From positions 1-64,000 of the forward strand of contig JAFZWQ010000031.1 in assembly GCA_017617235.1 (NCBI GenBank): a stretch of 64,000 bases of DNA, in the 5' to 3' direction. Numbering within the stretch: the first letter of the stretch is position 1; every line of letters starts with the position of its first letter. The position numbers and the translations under genes were made by a program. Shown here piece after piece: positions 8,217 to 16,871 of the stretch. Origin of the DNA: Bacteroidaceae bacterium. Lineage in GTDB: Bacteria; Bacteroidota; Bacteroidia; Bacteroidales; Bacteroidaceae. Below the pieces are notes generated by a model. It was given only the letters and a program-made list of their open reading frames with translations. It was not told the DNA's origin and ran no database searches.

Positions 8217-9017
8217 CTATAGGTAGTGTATGGGATTTGTGTCTATACTGGTGATGAAGAGGGGCAATTCGGGCGCCAGTTCGCTGATGAGCTGGTAGAA
8301 GATGTCGCGCGTGTACTGCTCGCTCTGGTAGTGACCCATCACGGCAATCTGTATCTCCTGCTCGTGTCCGAAGAACTGGTGATACGACATTTCGCCCGTC
8401 AGGAAGGCATCGGCCTCCAGCCTGATTGCCTCGTCCAGCATGAATGCTCCAGCGCCTCCACACAACGCCACACTCTCGATGGGGCGACCCAGCAGCTCGT
8501 TGTGCTGCAGACACTCGATGTGGAACACTTCCTTTATGCGCTGCAGGAAGGCCAGCGAGTCCTCTGGTACAGGCAGATAACCTATCAGTCCGCTGCCCGC
8601 CGTCACACGTCGCTCCCCTACTGCCACAGGATGTTTCTGCATCATCTGCACGTCCACCAGTCCCAGTTTCTCGGCAATGCGGAAGTTCACACCATCCTCG
8701 GCATTGTCCAAGTTGGTGTGTGCTGCATAGATGGCAATGTCGTTCTGAATGGCCAACCTCACACAACGCTCTACCTGCGTGCGCTCCGTCACTTGTTTCA
8801 GCGAACGGAACAACAGCGGATGATGACTGACGATGAGGTTGCACCCCAGGTCTATGGCCTCGCGAATGACGTCTTCCGTAACGTCTAAACACAACAATGC
8901 CCCTGAGGCCTCCTGCTCCGCTGTCAACCCAACTTGCAGGCCGGCATTATCGTAGCTCTCCTGCAGTGGCAACGGCGCAAAACGTTCAAGGGCGCTAGTA
9001 ATTTCCTTAATTTTCAC
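8217..9017 (-). CDS. Nif3-like dinuclear metal centre protein
   Basis: NIF3/YbgI/DUF34 family, which forms toroidal hexamers with a two-metal site. Its biochemical role is still debated (GTP cyclohydrolase-like fold). The 266-residue protein carries metal-ligand motifs: the N-terminal SYDNAGLQVG, IVSHHPLLF with paired histidines near 65, AAHTNLD, and the C-terminal GHYQSEQ. It is the first gene in the cluster with the zinc-ribbon protein, a frequent pairing. Confidence 0.92.
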   Translation of the reverse strand: MKIKEITSALERFAPLPLQESYDNAGLQVGLTAEQEASGALLCLDVTEDVIREAIDLGCNLIVSHHPLLFRSLKQVTERTQVERCVRLAIQNDIAIYAAHTNLDNAEDGVNFRIAEKLGLVDVQMMQKHPVAVGERRVTAGSGLIGYLPVPEDSLAFLQRIKEVFHIECLQHNELLGRPIESVALCGGAGAFMLDEAIRLEADAFLTGEMSYHQFFGHEQEIQIAVMGHYQSEQYTRDIFYQLISELAPELPLFITSIDTNPIHYL

Positions 9018-9102
9018 GCTGTATGAAATATGTATGGTTCGTAAACCGCTGCGAAATTACGAAATTTCGCGCAAAGCACCAAGAAAACGCTTGAATTTTT
9101 GC

Positions 9103-9567
9103 CTATAATTCTATGCTTTCGATGCGCAACTTCATCTTTCCCACAGGCACCTCTACCTCTACAATGTCCCCCACCTGCTTGTGGAGCAACGCCTGTCCGA
9201 TGGGCGATTTTATGGAAATCTTACCCTCGCGCAGATTCGCCTCGTGGGGACTCACGATGGTGTAGGTCATGCGCACGTTTGTCGTCAGGTTCGTGAATTC
9301 CACCCGACTCAACAGTCCCACGCCATCGCCGCCCAGTCTCGACTTATCCACCACACGTGCAAATTCCAACACACGCTGCTTGAATCGGATACGGCTCAAC
9401 AGCTTCCCCTGCTCGCGCTTGGCGGCATGATACTCGAAATTCTCGCTCAGATCCCCCTTGTCGCGGGCCTCAGCAATCGCCTCCTTCACCTTGGGCAGCT
9501 CTACGTGCTCCAACTGGTGCAATTCCGCTACGAGCTTGTCGTAGCCCTCCTGTGACATATATTCCAT
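9103..9567 (-). CDS. greA: Transcription elongation factor GreA
   Basis: Rescues backtracked RNA polymerase by stimulating transcript cleavage. From the ATG at 9567 it has 154 residues, near the usual 158. The N-terminal coiled coil (YDKLVAELHQLEHVELPKVKEAI) has acidic tip residues in ARDKGDLSENFEYHAAK. The C-terminal FKBP-like domain has PIGQALLHKQVGDIVEVEVP. An open frame extends to 9618 but would add a poorly conserved MHYYSINCNF segment, so 9567 (MEYMSQEG) was preferred. Confidence 0.94.
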   Translation of the reverse strand: MEYMSQEGYDKLVAELHQLEHVELPKVKEAIAEARDKGDLSENFEYHAAKREQGKLLSRIRFKQRVLEFARVVDKSRLGGDGVGLLSRVEFTNLTTNVRMTYTIVSPHEANLREGKISIKSPIGQALLHKQVGDIVEVEVPVGKMKLRIESIEL

Positions 9568-9637
9568 TTCGTGCTGTTTTCGAGCTGTAAAATTACAATT
9601 AATCGAGTAATAATGCAAACGTTATAGATTTTATTTG

Positions 9638-9645
9638 TACCTTTG
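9638..9645 (+). promoter_or_regulatory. -7 box upstream of aguA
   Basis: TACCTTTG at 9638-9645 with no clear -33 TTG. It overlaps an in-frame TTG at 9643, which therefore cannot be the aguA start codon. Confidence 0.55.
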
Positions 9646-9663
9646 TCTCAAAGATTCAAAAAT

Positions 9664-10842
9664 ATGGCAGTACAATATCGTTTGACGACGACGACCATCG
9701 AGGATCTGACGATGGAGTTGAAACCCAACCAGATGGCTGGGCCCGAACAAAGCGAAATCCGCACCACCTACCTGCCAGCTGAATGGGAACGACAGAGCGG
9801 TGTGCAGCTGACGTGGCCCCACGAGGGTACGGACTGGGCCCCTGTGCTGAAGGAGGTAACGGAATGTTACATCCATATGGCGCTGGAGATTGCCCTGAGG
9901 GAGCGGCTCATCATCGTTACGCCAGAATCCGAACAGGTGCAGCAGCTGCTGCAGGAACGTCTGCCCCAACGCGTATTGCCCAACATCACCCTGTGCCAGG
10001 CACCCACCAACGACACCTGGGCACGCGACCACGGATTCATCACCCTTCAAACCTCAACAGGCCACCTGCTGTTGGACTTCCAGTTCAACGGATGGGGGCG
10101 GAAGTTCCCTGCCGAGCTGGACAACCAAATCTGTCGTCGCATGATGGAACAGGGCGTGTTGCAGGGACAGTACGAAGACCATCTGGACTTCGTGCTCGAG
10201 GGCGGCAGCATAGAAAGCGACGGCAAGGGCACTATCCTCACCACCAGTCAATGTTTGCTGGCCCCAAACAGGAACCAGCCCTTGAGTCAGACGGAAATCG
10301 AAGAACGCCTAAAGCGCTACCTGCGGGCGGAACGTGTCCTGTGGTTGGACTATGGTTATCTGGCAGGCGACGACACGGACTCGCACATCGACACGCTGGC
10401 CCGTCTGTGTCCCAACGATACCTTATTATACGTGCAATGCGCGGACGCGCGCGATGAGCACTACGAGGAACTCCGTCGCATGGAGGAACAGCTGCAGGGC
10501 TTCCGCACCATCGACGGACGTCCCTATCGCCTCATTCCCCTGCCCATGACAAGCGCCCAGTACGACGACGAGGGACAACGGTTGCCAGCAACGTATGCCA
10601 ATTTCTTGGTGATAAACGGGGCTGTGCTGATGCCCACCTATCGCGACCCGCAGACGGACGAACGGGCACGTCAACAGTTGCAACTGGCTTTCCCACGACA
10701 CGAGATAGTGCCCATCGACTGCCGTGTCCTCATCGAACAACACGGCTCGCTGCATTGCTGCACGATGCAGTTCCCACAGGGAGTGCTACCTCCCCCTACC
10801 CCCTCCCAAGGAGGAGGCATGAGCCACAAAAACAAAAAATAA
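9664..10842 (+). CDS. aguA: Agmatine deiminase
   Basis: Converts agmatine to N-carbamoylputrescine plus ammonia. The pentein-fold protein has 392 residues, with DTWARDHGFI, EGGSIESDG, a catalytic-His segment DDTDSHIDTLARL, and the C-terminal nucleophile region GSLHCCTMQFP. The N-terminus has about 35 residues before the usual start (LPAEWERQSGVQLTWP); a later ATG at 9712 is possible. The C-terminal tail after QFP (PPPTPSQGGG) is encoded by a REP-like GC-rich repeat. aguB follows, so this is a two-gene putrescine pathway. Confidence 0.93.
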   Translation: MAVQYRLTTTTIEDLTMELKPNQMAGPEQSEIRTTYLPAEWERQSGVQLTWPHEGTDWAPVLKEVTECYIHMALEIALRERLIIVTPESEQVQQLLQERLPQRVLPNITLCQAPTNDTWARDHGFITLQTSTGHLLLDFQFNGWGRKFPAELDNQICRRMMEQGVLQGQYEDHLDFVLEGGSIESDGKGTILTTSQCLLAPNRNQPLSQTEIEERLKRYLRAERVLWLDYGYLAGDDTDSHIDTLARLCPNDTLLYVQCADARDEHYEELRRMEEQLQGFRTIDGRPYRLIPLPMTSAQYDDEGQRLPATYANFLVINGAVLMPTYRDPQTDERARQQLQLAFPRHEIVPIDCRVLIEQHGSLHCCTMQFPQGVLPPPTPSQGGGMSHKNKK

Positions 10843-10922
10843 AAACAGACAACAATATAATGAATATCACAGAATCATCGCAGGCAGTTCATGTCCCCTC
10901 CTTGGGAGGGGATAAGGGGAGG
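10789..10922. repeat. REP-like inverted pair between aguA and aguB
   Basis: Two 26-base GC-rich copies in opposite orientation at 10789-10814 and 10897-10922 match at 24 of 26 positions when one is reverse-complemented. Each contains its own palindrome (CTCCCAAGGAGG type). The left copy encodes the C-terminus of AguA and the right copy encodes residues of the AguB N-terminus, so the mRNA between them could form a large stem-loop. Confidence 0.8.
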
Positions 10923-11804
10923 TTGAAGATAGGAATCATACAACAAACGTGTGGGGCCGATGTGGAGACCAACAAGCAGAAACTGGCCCAGAACATAGCC
11001 GATGTGGCCCAGAAGGGCGCACAGCTGGTGGTGCTGCAGGAGCTACACAACTCGCTATACTTCTGCCAAGTGGAGAACGTGGACAACTGCAATCTGGCAG
11101 AACCCATTCCTGGTCCCTCGACGGAGTTCTATGGCAGGCTGGCGCGCGAGCATCATATCGTGCTCGTCACAAGTCTCTTCGAACGACGTGCCGCAGGCCT
11201 GTACCACAACACGGCTGTGGTGTTCGACACAGACGGCTCGATAGCCGGCAAGTATCGCAAGATGCACATCCCCGACGACCCTGCCTATTACGAGAAGTTC
11301 TACTTCACCCCAGGCGACCTGGGTTTCCAACCCATACAGACGTCGATAGGTAAGTTGGGCGTGCAGGTGTGCTGGGACCAATGGTACCCCGAAGGCGCCC
11401 GACTGATGGCGCTGGCTGGAGCAGAAATCCTCATCTACCCCACTGCCATCGGATACGAGAGCAGCGACACGCCAGAGGAACAGGAACGTCAACGCGAAGC
11501 CTGGACCACCGTGCAACGCGGACATGCCGTTGCCAACGGACTGCCCGTAGTTACTGTAAATCGAGTGGGACTGGAGCCCGACCCCAGCGGACAGACCAAT
11601 GGTATCCAGTTCTGGGGTTCGAGTTTCGTGGCTGGTCCACAGGGCGAACTATTATATCGTGCGTCCAAGAATCAGGAAGAGAATGCTATCGTGGAGGTGG
11701 ATATGCAGCGCAGCGAACAGGTACGTCGCTGGTGGCCGTTCCTACGCGACCGTCGCATCGACCATTTCGATGGCCTCCTCCAGCGCTTCCTCAATGACGA
11801 CTAA
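10860..11804 (+). CDS. aguB: N-carbamoylputrescine amidase
   Basis: Nitrilase-superfamily enzyme that hydrolyses N-carbamoylputrescine to putrescine. The catalytic triad is visible: Glu in LVVLQELHNSLYF, Lys in YRKMHIPDD, Cys in GVQVCWDQWYPE. The protein has 314 residues from the ATG at 10860. The first 22 residues (up to GGDKGRL) precede the normal KIGIIQQTC start and include a repeat-encoded segment. It lies 17 bases after aguA. Confidence 0.94.
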   Translation: MNITESSQAVHVPSLGGDKGRLKIGIIQQTCGADVETNKQKLAQNIADVAQKGAQLVVLQELHNSLYFCQVENVDNCNLAEPIPGPSTEFYGRLAREHHIVLVTSLFERRAAGLYHNTAVVFDTDGSIAGKYRKMHIPDDPAYYEKFYFTPGDLGFQPIQTSIGKLGVQVCWDQWYPEGARLMALAGAEILIYPTAIGYESSDTPEEQERQREAWTTVQRGHAVANGLPVVTVNRVGLEPDPSGQTNGIQFWGSSFVAGPQGELLYRASKNQEENAIVEVDMQRSEQVRRWWPFLRDRRIDHFDGLLQRFLNDD

Positions 11805-11858
11805 CGACAAAGGGCAAACGGCAAAGGGCGAACGACGCCTTTAGCCTTTAGCCAAAAA

Positions 11859-14081
11859 TTATTTCGACATGACGAAGTCGAGGGTGCCGCCGGCTGCGAT
11901 TTGCTGGTGAGTGAGGCGCAGGTCCTTCAGGGGAGCACCATTCAACTTCACACTCTTCACGTGAACCCGTTCAGGCGTTTTGTTGGGGGCAGAGATGACG
12001 AAATCCTTGCCGCCTGCCATATGCATGGTGGCCTTCGTAAATAGCGGTGTGCCAATGACATACTCCGCTGAGCCCGCATTGAAGGGATAGAAACCCAGAG
12101 CCGAGAACACGTACCAAGCCGACATCTGTCCGCAGTCGTCGTTGCCAGCATAGCCACAGGGCGAGGCACGATAGAACTCGCTACGTACCTGTTCCACCAA
12201 TTCCTGTGTGCGCTGGGGTTTCCCTGCAAAGTTATACAGATAAACCGTATGGTGACTGGGTTCGTTTCCATGGGCATACTGTCCGATGAAGCCGCTGGCA
12301 TTACCGTTCACCTCGCCACTGGTAGCCGTCAGCGAGAAATTCTCGTCCAGTTTCTTCAGGAAGCCCTTTGTGCCACCCAGCAGTTCGATAAGACCCTGCG
12401 GATTCTGGGGCACGAACCACATATACTGCCAGGCGTTGCCCTCGATGAATGAGGGTTCCTTGTAGCTGAGCGGGTCGAAAGGTTCTATCCACTCGCCCTT
12501 GTCGTTCTTGGGGCGGAAGAAACCAATCGAGGGGTCGAACAGGTTACGGTAGAACTCGCTGCGCGTCAGGAAACGCTCGTATTCGGCCGTACGTCCCAAT
12601 TTCTTGGCAACGGCAGCCACGCACCAATCGTCGAAGGCCTGTTCCAGGGTGATGCTCACGCTGGTTCCCTGCAGATTCTCAGGCATGTAGCCGTAATGTT
12701 CCCATATCTCGAAGGGCGAGTTACGATGGTTGCGGGCGCTGCTCTGCACCATAGCGCGATAGGCCTCCTCGACATTGATGCCAGGCAAATCGGCAAGGAT
12801 GGCGTACGAGAGCACGGGGATAGCGTGATTGCCAATCATGCAATAGTTGTCCTGTCCCCACAGATCCCAGATGGGCAGATAGCCGTAGGTCTTGTGATGG
12901 AGCACCATATCACGCACGAACTGGGCAGCCTTGTCAGGAGCAATCAACGCATACAGCGGATGGGCAGCACGGAAGGTGTCCCACAGACTGAAGGTGCTGT
13001 GGTAGTCCTGTCCCCTGGGCATGCGCTTCACCTCGTAGTTGGTGTCGATGTATCGTCCGTCGGCATCGCTCATGGTGTTGGGTTGCAACAACAGGTGGTA
13101 GAGTCCCGTATAGAAGATGGTCTTCTGCTCGTCCGTAGCCTCGATATCGATGCACGACAGTTCCTGTTCCCACACATCGTGAGCCGCCTTCTTATAGGTG
13201 TCGAAGTCCCACGACTGGGCCTCCGCCTTCATGTTCCGCTGGGCACCTGTGATGTCCACAGGCGAGATGGTGACCTTCACCGTCAGTTCGCGTCCGCCAT
13301 CGGGGGCAAACGTCAGGGCTGCACGCAGACTTCTGCCATTCACCACATCGCTCTTGCCACGCTGGTCCCTTCCGTCCATCAACAGGCGGCTGGCTATGGG
13401 GCGCGAGAATTCGGCACGGAAATACACTTTGCGCAACTTGGCCCATCCCGTAATGATGCGATAGCCCTCGATGGTTTTTTTGTCCACCTGTCGAATCTGG
13501 GCCTGGATGATGTCGTAGGCACGACGACCCGTGTAGTAGGCATCGCCACGATAGGTGCTGCGGTCCATATCCAGTATCACCGTCTGCGGTTTACCTTCTG
13601 GGAAGGTGTAACGATGGATGCCCGCATGCTTGGTAGCCGACAGTTCCACCTTCACGCCGCTCTCCTGCAGCTGTACCCAGTAATAACCCGGCTCTGCCCC
13701 TTCCTGTTGGTGCGAGAAGCGCTGTCCGAAGTTACCCTTGCTCAGTTCCTGCGACTTTACCTCCCAGGAGACGGGCATCAGGCTGACGTCAAAAAGGTCC
13801 GTGCAACCCGTTCCGCTCAGGTGCGTGTGCGTGAATCCATAGATACTGTCGCGGTCGTAGTCGTATCCGCTGCAGGGGTCCCATGTGACGTAGTTCTCCG
13901 TTTCTGGGCTCAACTGCACCATACCCAAGGGCACGGAGGCACCAGGGAACGTACTGCCGCTGAGGGCTCCCGTAGAATCCGTCTGGGTGCCGATAAATGG
14001 ATTTACAAACCGCGTGTGGTCCTCTGCCCACAAAGTTGTGCCCAAAGCACATAGCAACAAGGCAAAAATCTTTGTTCTCAT
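11859..14081 (-). CDS. GH92-family alpha-mannosidase
   Basis: Calcium-dependent exo-alpha-mannosidase family acting on mannans or N-glycans in the periplasm or at the surface. The 740-residue protein has a signal peptide ending ALGTTLWA, then VNPFIGTQTDS and FPGASVPLGMVQLSPET. It also has FTHTHLSGTGC, SLWDTFRAAHPLY and GYAGNDDCGQMSAWYVFSALGFYP, all characteristic of GH92. It is transcribed divergently from the GH43 gene, with a 150-base AT-rich control region between. Linkage specificity (alpha-1,2, -1,3 or -1,6) cannot be read from sequence alone. Confidence 0.93.
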   Translation of the reverse strand: MRTKIFALLLCALGTTLWAEDHTRFVNPFIGTQTDSTGALSGSTFPGASVPLGMVQLSPETENYVTWDPCSGYDYDRDSIYGFTHTHLSGTGCTDLFDVSLMPVSWEVKSQELSKGNFGQRFSHQQEGAEPGYYWVQLQESGVKVELSATKHAGIHRYTFPEGKPQTVILDMDRSTYRGDAYYTGRRAYDIIQAQIRQVDKKTIEGYRIITGWAKLRKVYFRAEFSRPIASRLLMDGRDQRGKSDVVNGRSLRAALTFAPDGGRELTVKVTISPVDITGAQRNMKAEAQSWDFDTYKKAAHDVWEQELSCIDIEATDEQKTIFYTGLYHLLLQPNTMSDADGRYIDTNYEVKRMPRGQDYHSTFSLWDTFRAAHPLYALIAPDKAAQFVRDMVLHHKTYGYLPIWDLWGQDNYCMIGNHAIPVLSYAILADLPGINVEEAYRAMVQSSARNHRNSPFEIWEHYGYMPENLQGTSVSITLEQAFDDWCVAAVAKKLGRTAEYERFLTRSEFYRNLFDPSIGFFRPKNDKGEWIEPFDPLSYKEPSFIEGNAWQYMWFVPQNPQGLIELLGGTKGFLKKLDENFSLTATSGEVNGNASGFIGQYAHGNEPSHHTVYLYNFAGKPQRTQELVEQVRSEFYRASPCGYAGNDDCGQMSAWYVFSALGFYPFNAGSAEYVIGTPLFTKATMHMAGGKDFVISAPNKTPERVHVKSVKLNGAPLKDLRLTHQQIAAGGTLDFVMSK

Positions 14082-14200
14082 GATTCAATGTTTTCTTTCG
14101 CGACACAAAAATAGCAAATTTTTCCTGAACAGCAAAGCATTTCGTTGCCCTATAAAAAGTTTTTGAGACATAAGTGAAAATGACTTTTTAGAAAAAAGAA

Positions 14201-14208
14201 TAACTTTG
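14201..14208 (+). promoter_or_regulatory. -7 box upstream of the GH43 gene
   Basis: TAACTTTG at 14201-14208, 24 bases before the GH43 start. No clear -33 TTG at the usual spacing, so expression may need an activator. Confidence 0.5.
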
Positions 14209-14231
14209 CAGCAAATTTAAAACGTAAAAAC

Positions 14232-16283
14232 ATGAAACGCATTGCATTTTTCATTTTCAACTTTTTCATCTCGACGCAGTTGTTTGCCCAGAATCCCTAT
14301 CTGCCTCTGTGGGAACACCTGCCCGACGGCGAACCCCGTGTGTTCGAAGACCCCGACAACCCAGGAAAGCTGCGTGCCTACATCATCGGCTCGCACGACA
14401 CCCACTACAACGAATATTGCGGAAACGATGTCCGCATGTGGTCGGCTCCCGTCGAGGATTTGAGCCAGTGGCGCGACGAAGGCCCCATCTTCTCGTGGTT
14501 CGTGGACGGACGCTGGGACACCATGTTTGCCCCCGATTTGGTGGAGGTGAAGGACAAGCAGACGGGTAAGAAGACCTATTACCTGTATCCCCACAGCCGC
14601 GGATGGCGCCGTGTGGCAATGGTATGCAAGAGCGACCGTCCCAACGGTCCCTTCAAGCCCGTGAATCTGACGGAGGACGGCAGAGCCTGTCTGCCCGGTT
14701 CGCTCATCGATTTCGACCCCAGCGTGTTCGTCGAGAACATTACGGACAAGAAAGACCCCGACTTCGACAAAGGCTTCCGTGCCTATGTATTCTATGGTTT
14801 CCAGCATTCTACGGCTTGCGAGCTCGACCAGAATACGATGTACAGCCAGCGTCCCGGTACGGAGTTGATAGACCCCTTCATCCCTGCCAGCAGTCACGAC
14901 GGACGCCTGTTGGACAGAGTAGGCAGCGAATATAAAGCCCTGTATTCGGGTCAGAACCCTCTGGACTTCAACTTCTTCGAGGCTTCCAGCATCCGTCAGG
15001 TGGGTAACAAGTACGTGATGGTGTTCAGCGGCTACAGCGGCAAGGAATACGGCCTGGGCAACACCAACAGCGCCCTGCGCTATGCCTATGGCGATTCGCC
15101 TCTGGGCCCCTGGCGTTCAGGCGGTGTGCTGGTGGATTCGCGTGGTGTGGTTCCCAACGAGGACGGCACCCATCTGACCACCACAAATGCGGCCCACAAC
15201 ACCCACGGTTCGCTGCAGGAAATCAACGGCCAGTGGTATGTTTTCTATCATCGTCCCCCACGCGGCTTCGCCAATGCCCGTCAGCCTATGGTGGCCCCTG
15301 TGAAGATTGTTTGGGACAAGAAGCCCGTAGCCAAGGGCGGACAGGTGCATATCGTGGCCTACGACCCTTATACACAGGGCAATGAGTGGACAGCAAAAGC
15401 CAGCGATGGCAACGAATATACAGGTGCCGAGGTAACCAGCGAGGGCTTCCAGATTTACGGTCTTCCCCCCTATCAGTACTATAGCGCAGGTATTGCCTGC
15501 TATATGGCTGGTCCTGGTGCCAACAACTGGATGCAGGACAACCACGACGTATGGTCGAACCACATGGACCTGGCCGGCATCAAGAACGGCGGCATCGTGG
15601 GCTTCAAGTACTTCGGCTTTGGCGGTCTGGCACAAGACAGCAAGGGTGTGAAGGCCTTCGAGGGCACCCAGAAGGGCGACGGCACAAAGCTCTGCCTGAA
15701 CCTTACGCCCAGCGGCAAAGGTGCATTCAAGATTCACGTCATGCTCGACGGTCCCTATGCCAACAGCACCTGGAACGGACGCGAGATTGGCGCCATCTCT
15801 GTACCTGCTGATGCCAAGACACAACAGGGATACGAGATTCCCGTACCGGATGTCGAGGGTCTCACGGGCAAGCACGCAATCTACCTTGTTGTGGAAGGTC
15901 CTGAAATCCCAGAGCCTCAGAACGACCGTCAGCAATGGGGTCGTCGCCAGCAGCCCCAGCGTCCACAGGGCCTGTTCGACCTGCACGGAATTGGTTTCTC
16001 GAAGACAGGTACCCCCTGCAAGGCTCCCACAGTTCCCACCATCAGCATTACCGCCGATGGCAAGCAGTTGAACCTGCCCACAACCCCCATCTACACCAGC
16101 AACGCCAACGGCTATACCGAGTGCAACCACTATCAGGTGTATGGTCCTCTGAAGGACAACAGCACGTTGAAAGCCACGTCCGACAATCCCGAAGTGAAGT
16201 TCCAGGTTAGCCGCATCAGCGAGGGACGTGCCACCATAACATGTAAGTATAGAGGTAAAGAGAAAGTTTACCTGATTAACTAA
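14232..16283 (+). CDS. GH43-family glycoside hydrolase with C-terminal extra domains
   Basis: Secreted beta-propeller hydrolase, likely an arabinofuranosidase or xylosidase type acting on plant polysaccharide. The 683 residues start with a signal peptide ending FAQ. The propeller has an early acidic residue in GEPRVFEDPDN, an Asp in FDPSVFVE, a general-acid Glu in FFEASSIR, and NTHGSL with the metal-site histidine. Residues from about 400 onwards form a jelly-roll carbohydrate-binding region, and the last 80 form an Ig-like tail. The signal-peptide codons are made of TTTTCA-type repeats. Substrate is inference. Confidence 0.88.
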   Translation: MKRIAFFIFNFFISTQLFAQNPYLPLWEHLPDGEPRVFEDPDNPGKLRAYIIGSHDTHYNEYCGNDVRMWSAPVEDLSQWRDEGPIFSWFVDGRWDTMFAPDLVEVKDKQTGKKTYYLYPHSRGWRRVAMVCKSDRPNGPFKPVNLTEDGRACLPGSLIDFDPSVFVENITDKKDPDFDKGFRAYVFYGFQHSTACELDQNTMYSQRPGTELIDPFIPASSHDGRLLDRVGSEYKALYSGQNPLDFNFFEASSIRQVGNKYVMVFSGYSGKEYGLGNTNSALRYAYGDSPLGPWRSGGVLVDSRGVVPNEDGTHLTTTNAAHNTHGSLQEINGQWYVFYHRPPRGFANARQPMVAPVKIVWDKKPVAKGGQVHIVAYDPYTQGNEWTAKASDGNEYTGAEVTSEGFQIYGLPPYQYYSAGIACYMAGPGANNWMQDNHDVWSNHMDLAGIKNGGIVGFKYFGFGGLAQDSKGVKAFEGTQKGDGTKLCLNLTPSGKGAFKIHVMLDGPYANSTWNGREIGAISVPADAKTQQGYEIPVPDVEGLTGKHAIYLVVEGPEIPEPQNDRQQWGRRQQPQRPQGLFDLHGIGFSKTGTPCKAPTVPTISITADGKQLNLPTTPIYTSNANGYTECNHYQVYGPLKDNSTLKATSDNPEVKFQVSRISEGRATITCKYRGKEKVYLIN

Positions 16284-16311
16284 TCATAATCAGAAAGAGG
16301 AATAACTATGG

Positions 16312-16350
16312 AATATTTCCGTGCCAGTGATGGTGCGGAAATATTTTTTT
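16312..16350 (+). terminator. Intrinsic terminator after the GH43 gene
   Basis: Stem AATATTTCCG (16312-16321) with CGGAAATATT (16336-16345), then a T-run to 16350. Confidence 0.8.
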
Positions 16351-16386
16351 GTTCAAGGGGTTCAAGGGGTTTAAGGAGTTCAAGAA
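16351..16386. repeat. 9-bp tandem repeat at the islet border
   Basis: Four consecutive 9-base units of the type GTTCAAGGG (the last two diverged), directly before the duplicated uvrB end. An AAGAAT-CGG-ATTCTT triloop hairpin at 16382-16396 straddles the junction. Confidence 0.65.
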
Positions 16387-16391
16387 TCGGA

Positions 16392-16607
16392 TTCTTCCTT
16401 TTCGTCGAGCAGGGAAGTCAGACGAAGGATTTCGTCGCGATACTGGGCAGCCTCCAGGAAATCCAACCGCTTGGCGGCCTCCTGCATCAGTCGACGGGTA
16501 TTCTCGATGCTCTTGCGCAACTGCTTGGGTGTCATGCTCTCCACAATGGGGTCGGCAGCCATTGGAATCTGAGGCTGTTCGACAACGTAGGCCCGTTGTT
16601 CGTGCTG
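16392..16607 (-). pseudogene. Duplicated 3' end of uvrB (UVR domain fragment)
   Basis: This 216-base segment matches 18674-18889 without gaps and with only three substitutions (16416, 16449, 16551). It encodes the last residues of UvrB, the UVR motif that contacts UvrC (MTPKQLRKSIENTRRL..). Similarity stops abruptly at 16608, so it has no start, helicase or promoter and is a truncated copy. With the intact uvrB it forms a direct repeat around a 2.07-kb segment. The open frame can be extended upstream to 16778, but that part is unrelated. Confidence 0.9.
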
Positions 16608-16612
16608 GTGAG

Positions 16613-16762
16613 ATGTCGATGCTTCAGGCCTGGGCTGAAAAGGTGAGAAAATGTAAACACAATTACGAGTGGAAGGATGGCAGGCGCGTCTGCACGAAAT
16701 GCGGTCTTGAAGACCCCGACTCCCTGTCGATAGAAGAAAAATGGGCTGAGGCATGGTTGTAA
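16613..16762 (+). CDS. Small Cys/His protein at the islet edge
   Basis: A 49-residue ORF beginning five bases after the uvrB-fragment junction. The composition looks protein-like: charged, Trp-rich (WAEKV, YEWKDG, EKWAEAW), with a CKH...CTKCG pattern that could bind zinc. No family was recognised. Its start has no evident promoter, so it may be the tail of a gene cut by the rearrangement. A second start at 16619 is possible. Confidence 0.45.
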   Translation: MSMLQAWAEKVRKCKHNYEWKDGRRVCTKCGLEDPDSLSIEEKWAEAWL

Positions 16763-16817
16763 AAAAGCTCCCGCACAAAAAAACTTGTATTTCCTTTTGA
16801 TATTCGAAAATAAGTGG

Positions 16818-16825
16818 TAAATTTG
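16818..16825 (+). promoter_or_regulatory. -7 box upstream of the lipoprotein gene
   Basis: TAAATTTG at 16818-16825 with TTTG at 16796-16799; the 18-base spacing is slightly short. Confidence 0.45.
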
Positions 16826-16871
16826 CAACGTGCTAATTATCTGCTCATTGTATAACTCTTAATCATACGTT

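Noticed and set aside
9643-9663. TTG start extending AguA upstream
   Set aside because: The TTG lies inside the TACCTTTG promoter box, so it cannot be in the transcript; the ATG at 9664 was used.
12696-14054. 452-codon plus-strand open frame
   Set aside because: Antisense to the GH92 enzyme, which shows clear family motifs and a signal peptide.
16608-16778. Longer minus-strand reading of the uvrB fragment as a 132-residue gene
   Set aside because: Similarity to UvrB stops at 16608; the upstream part is low-complexity and unrelated, so the fragment is treated as a truncated copy.
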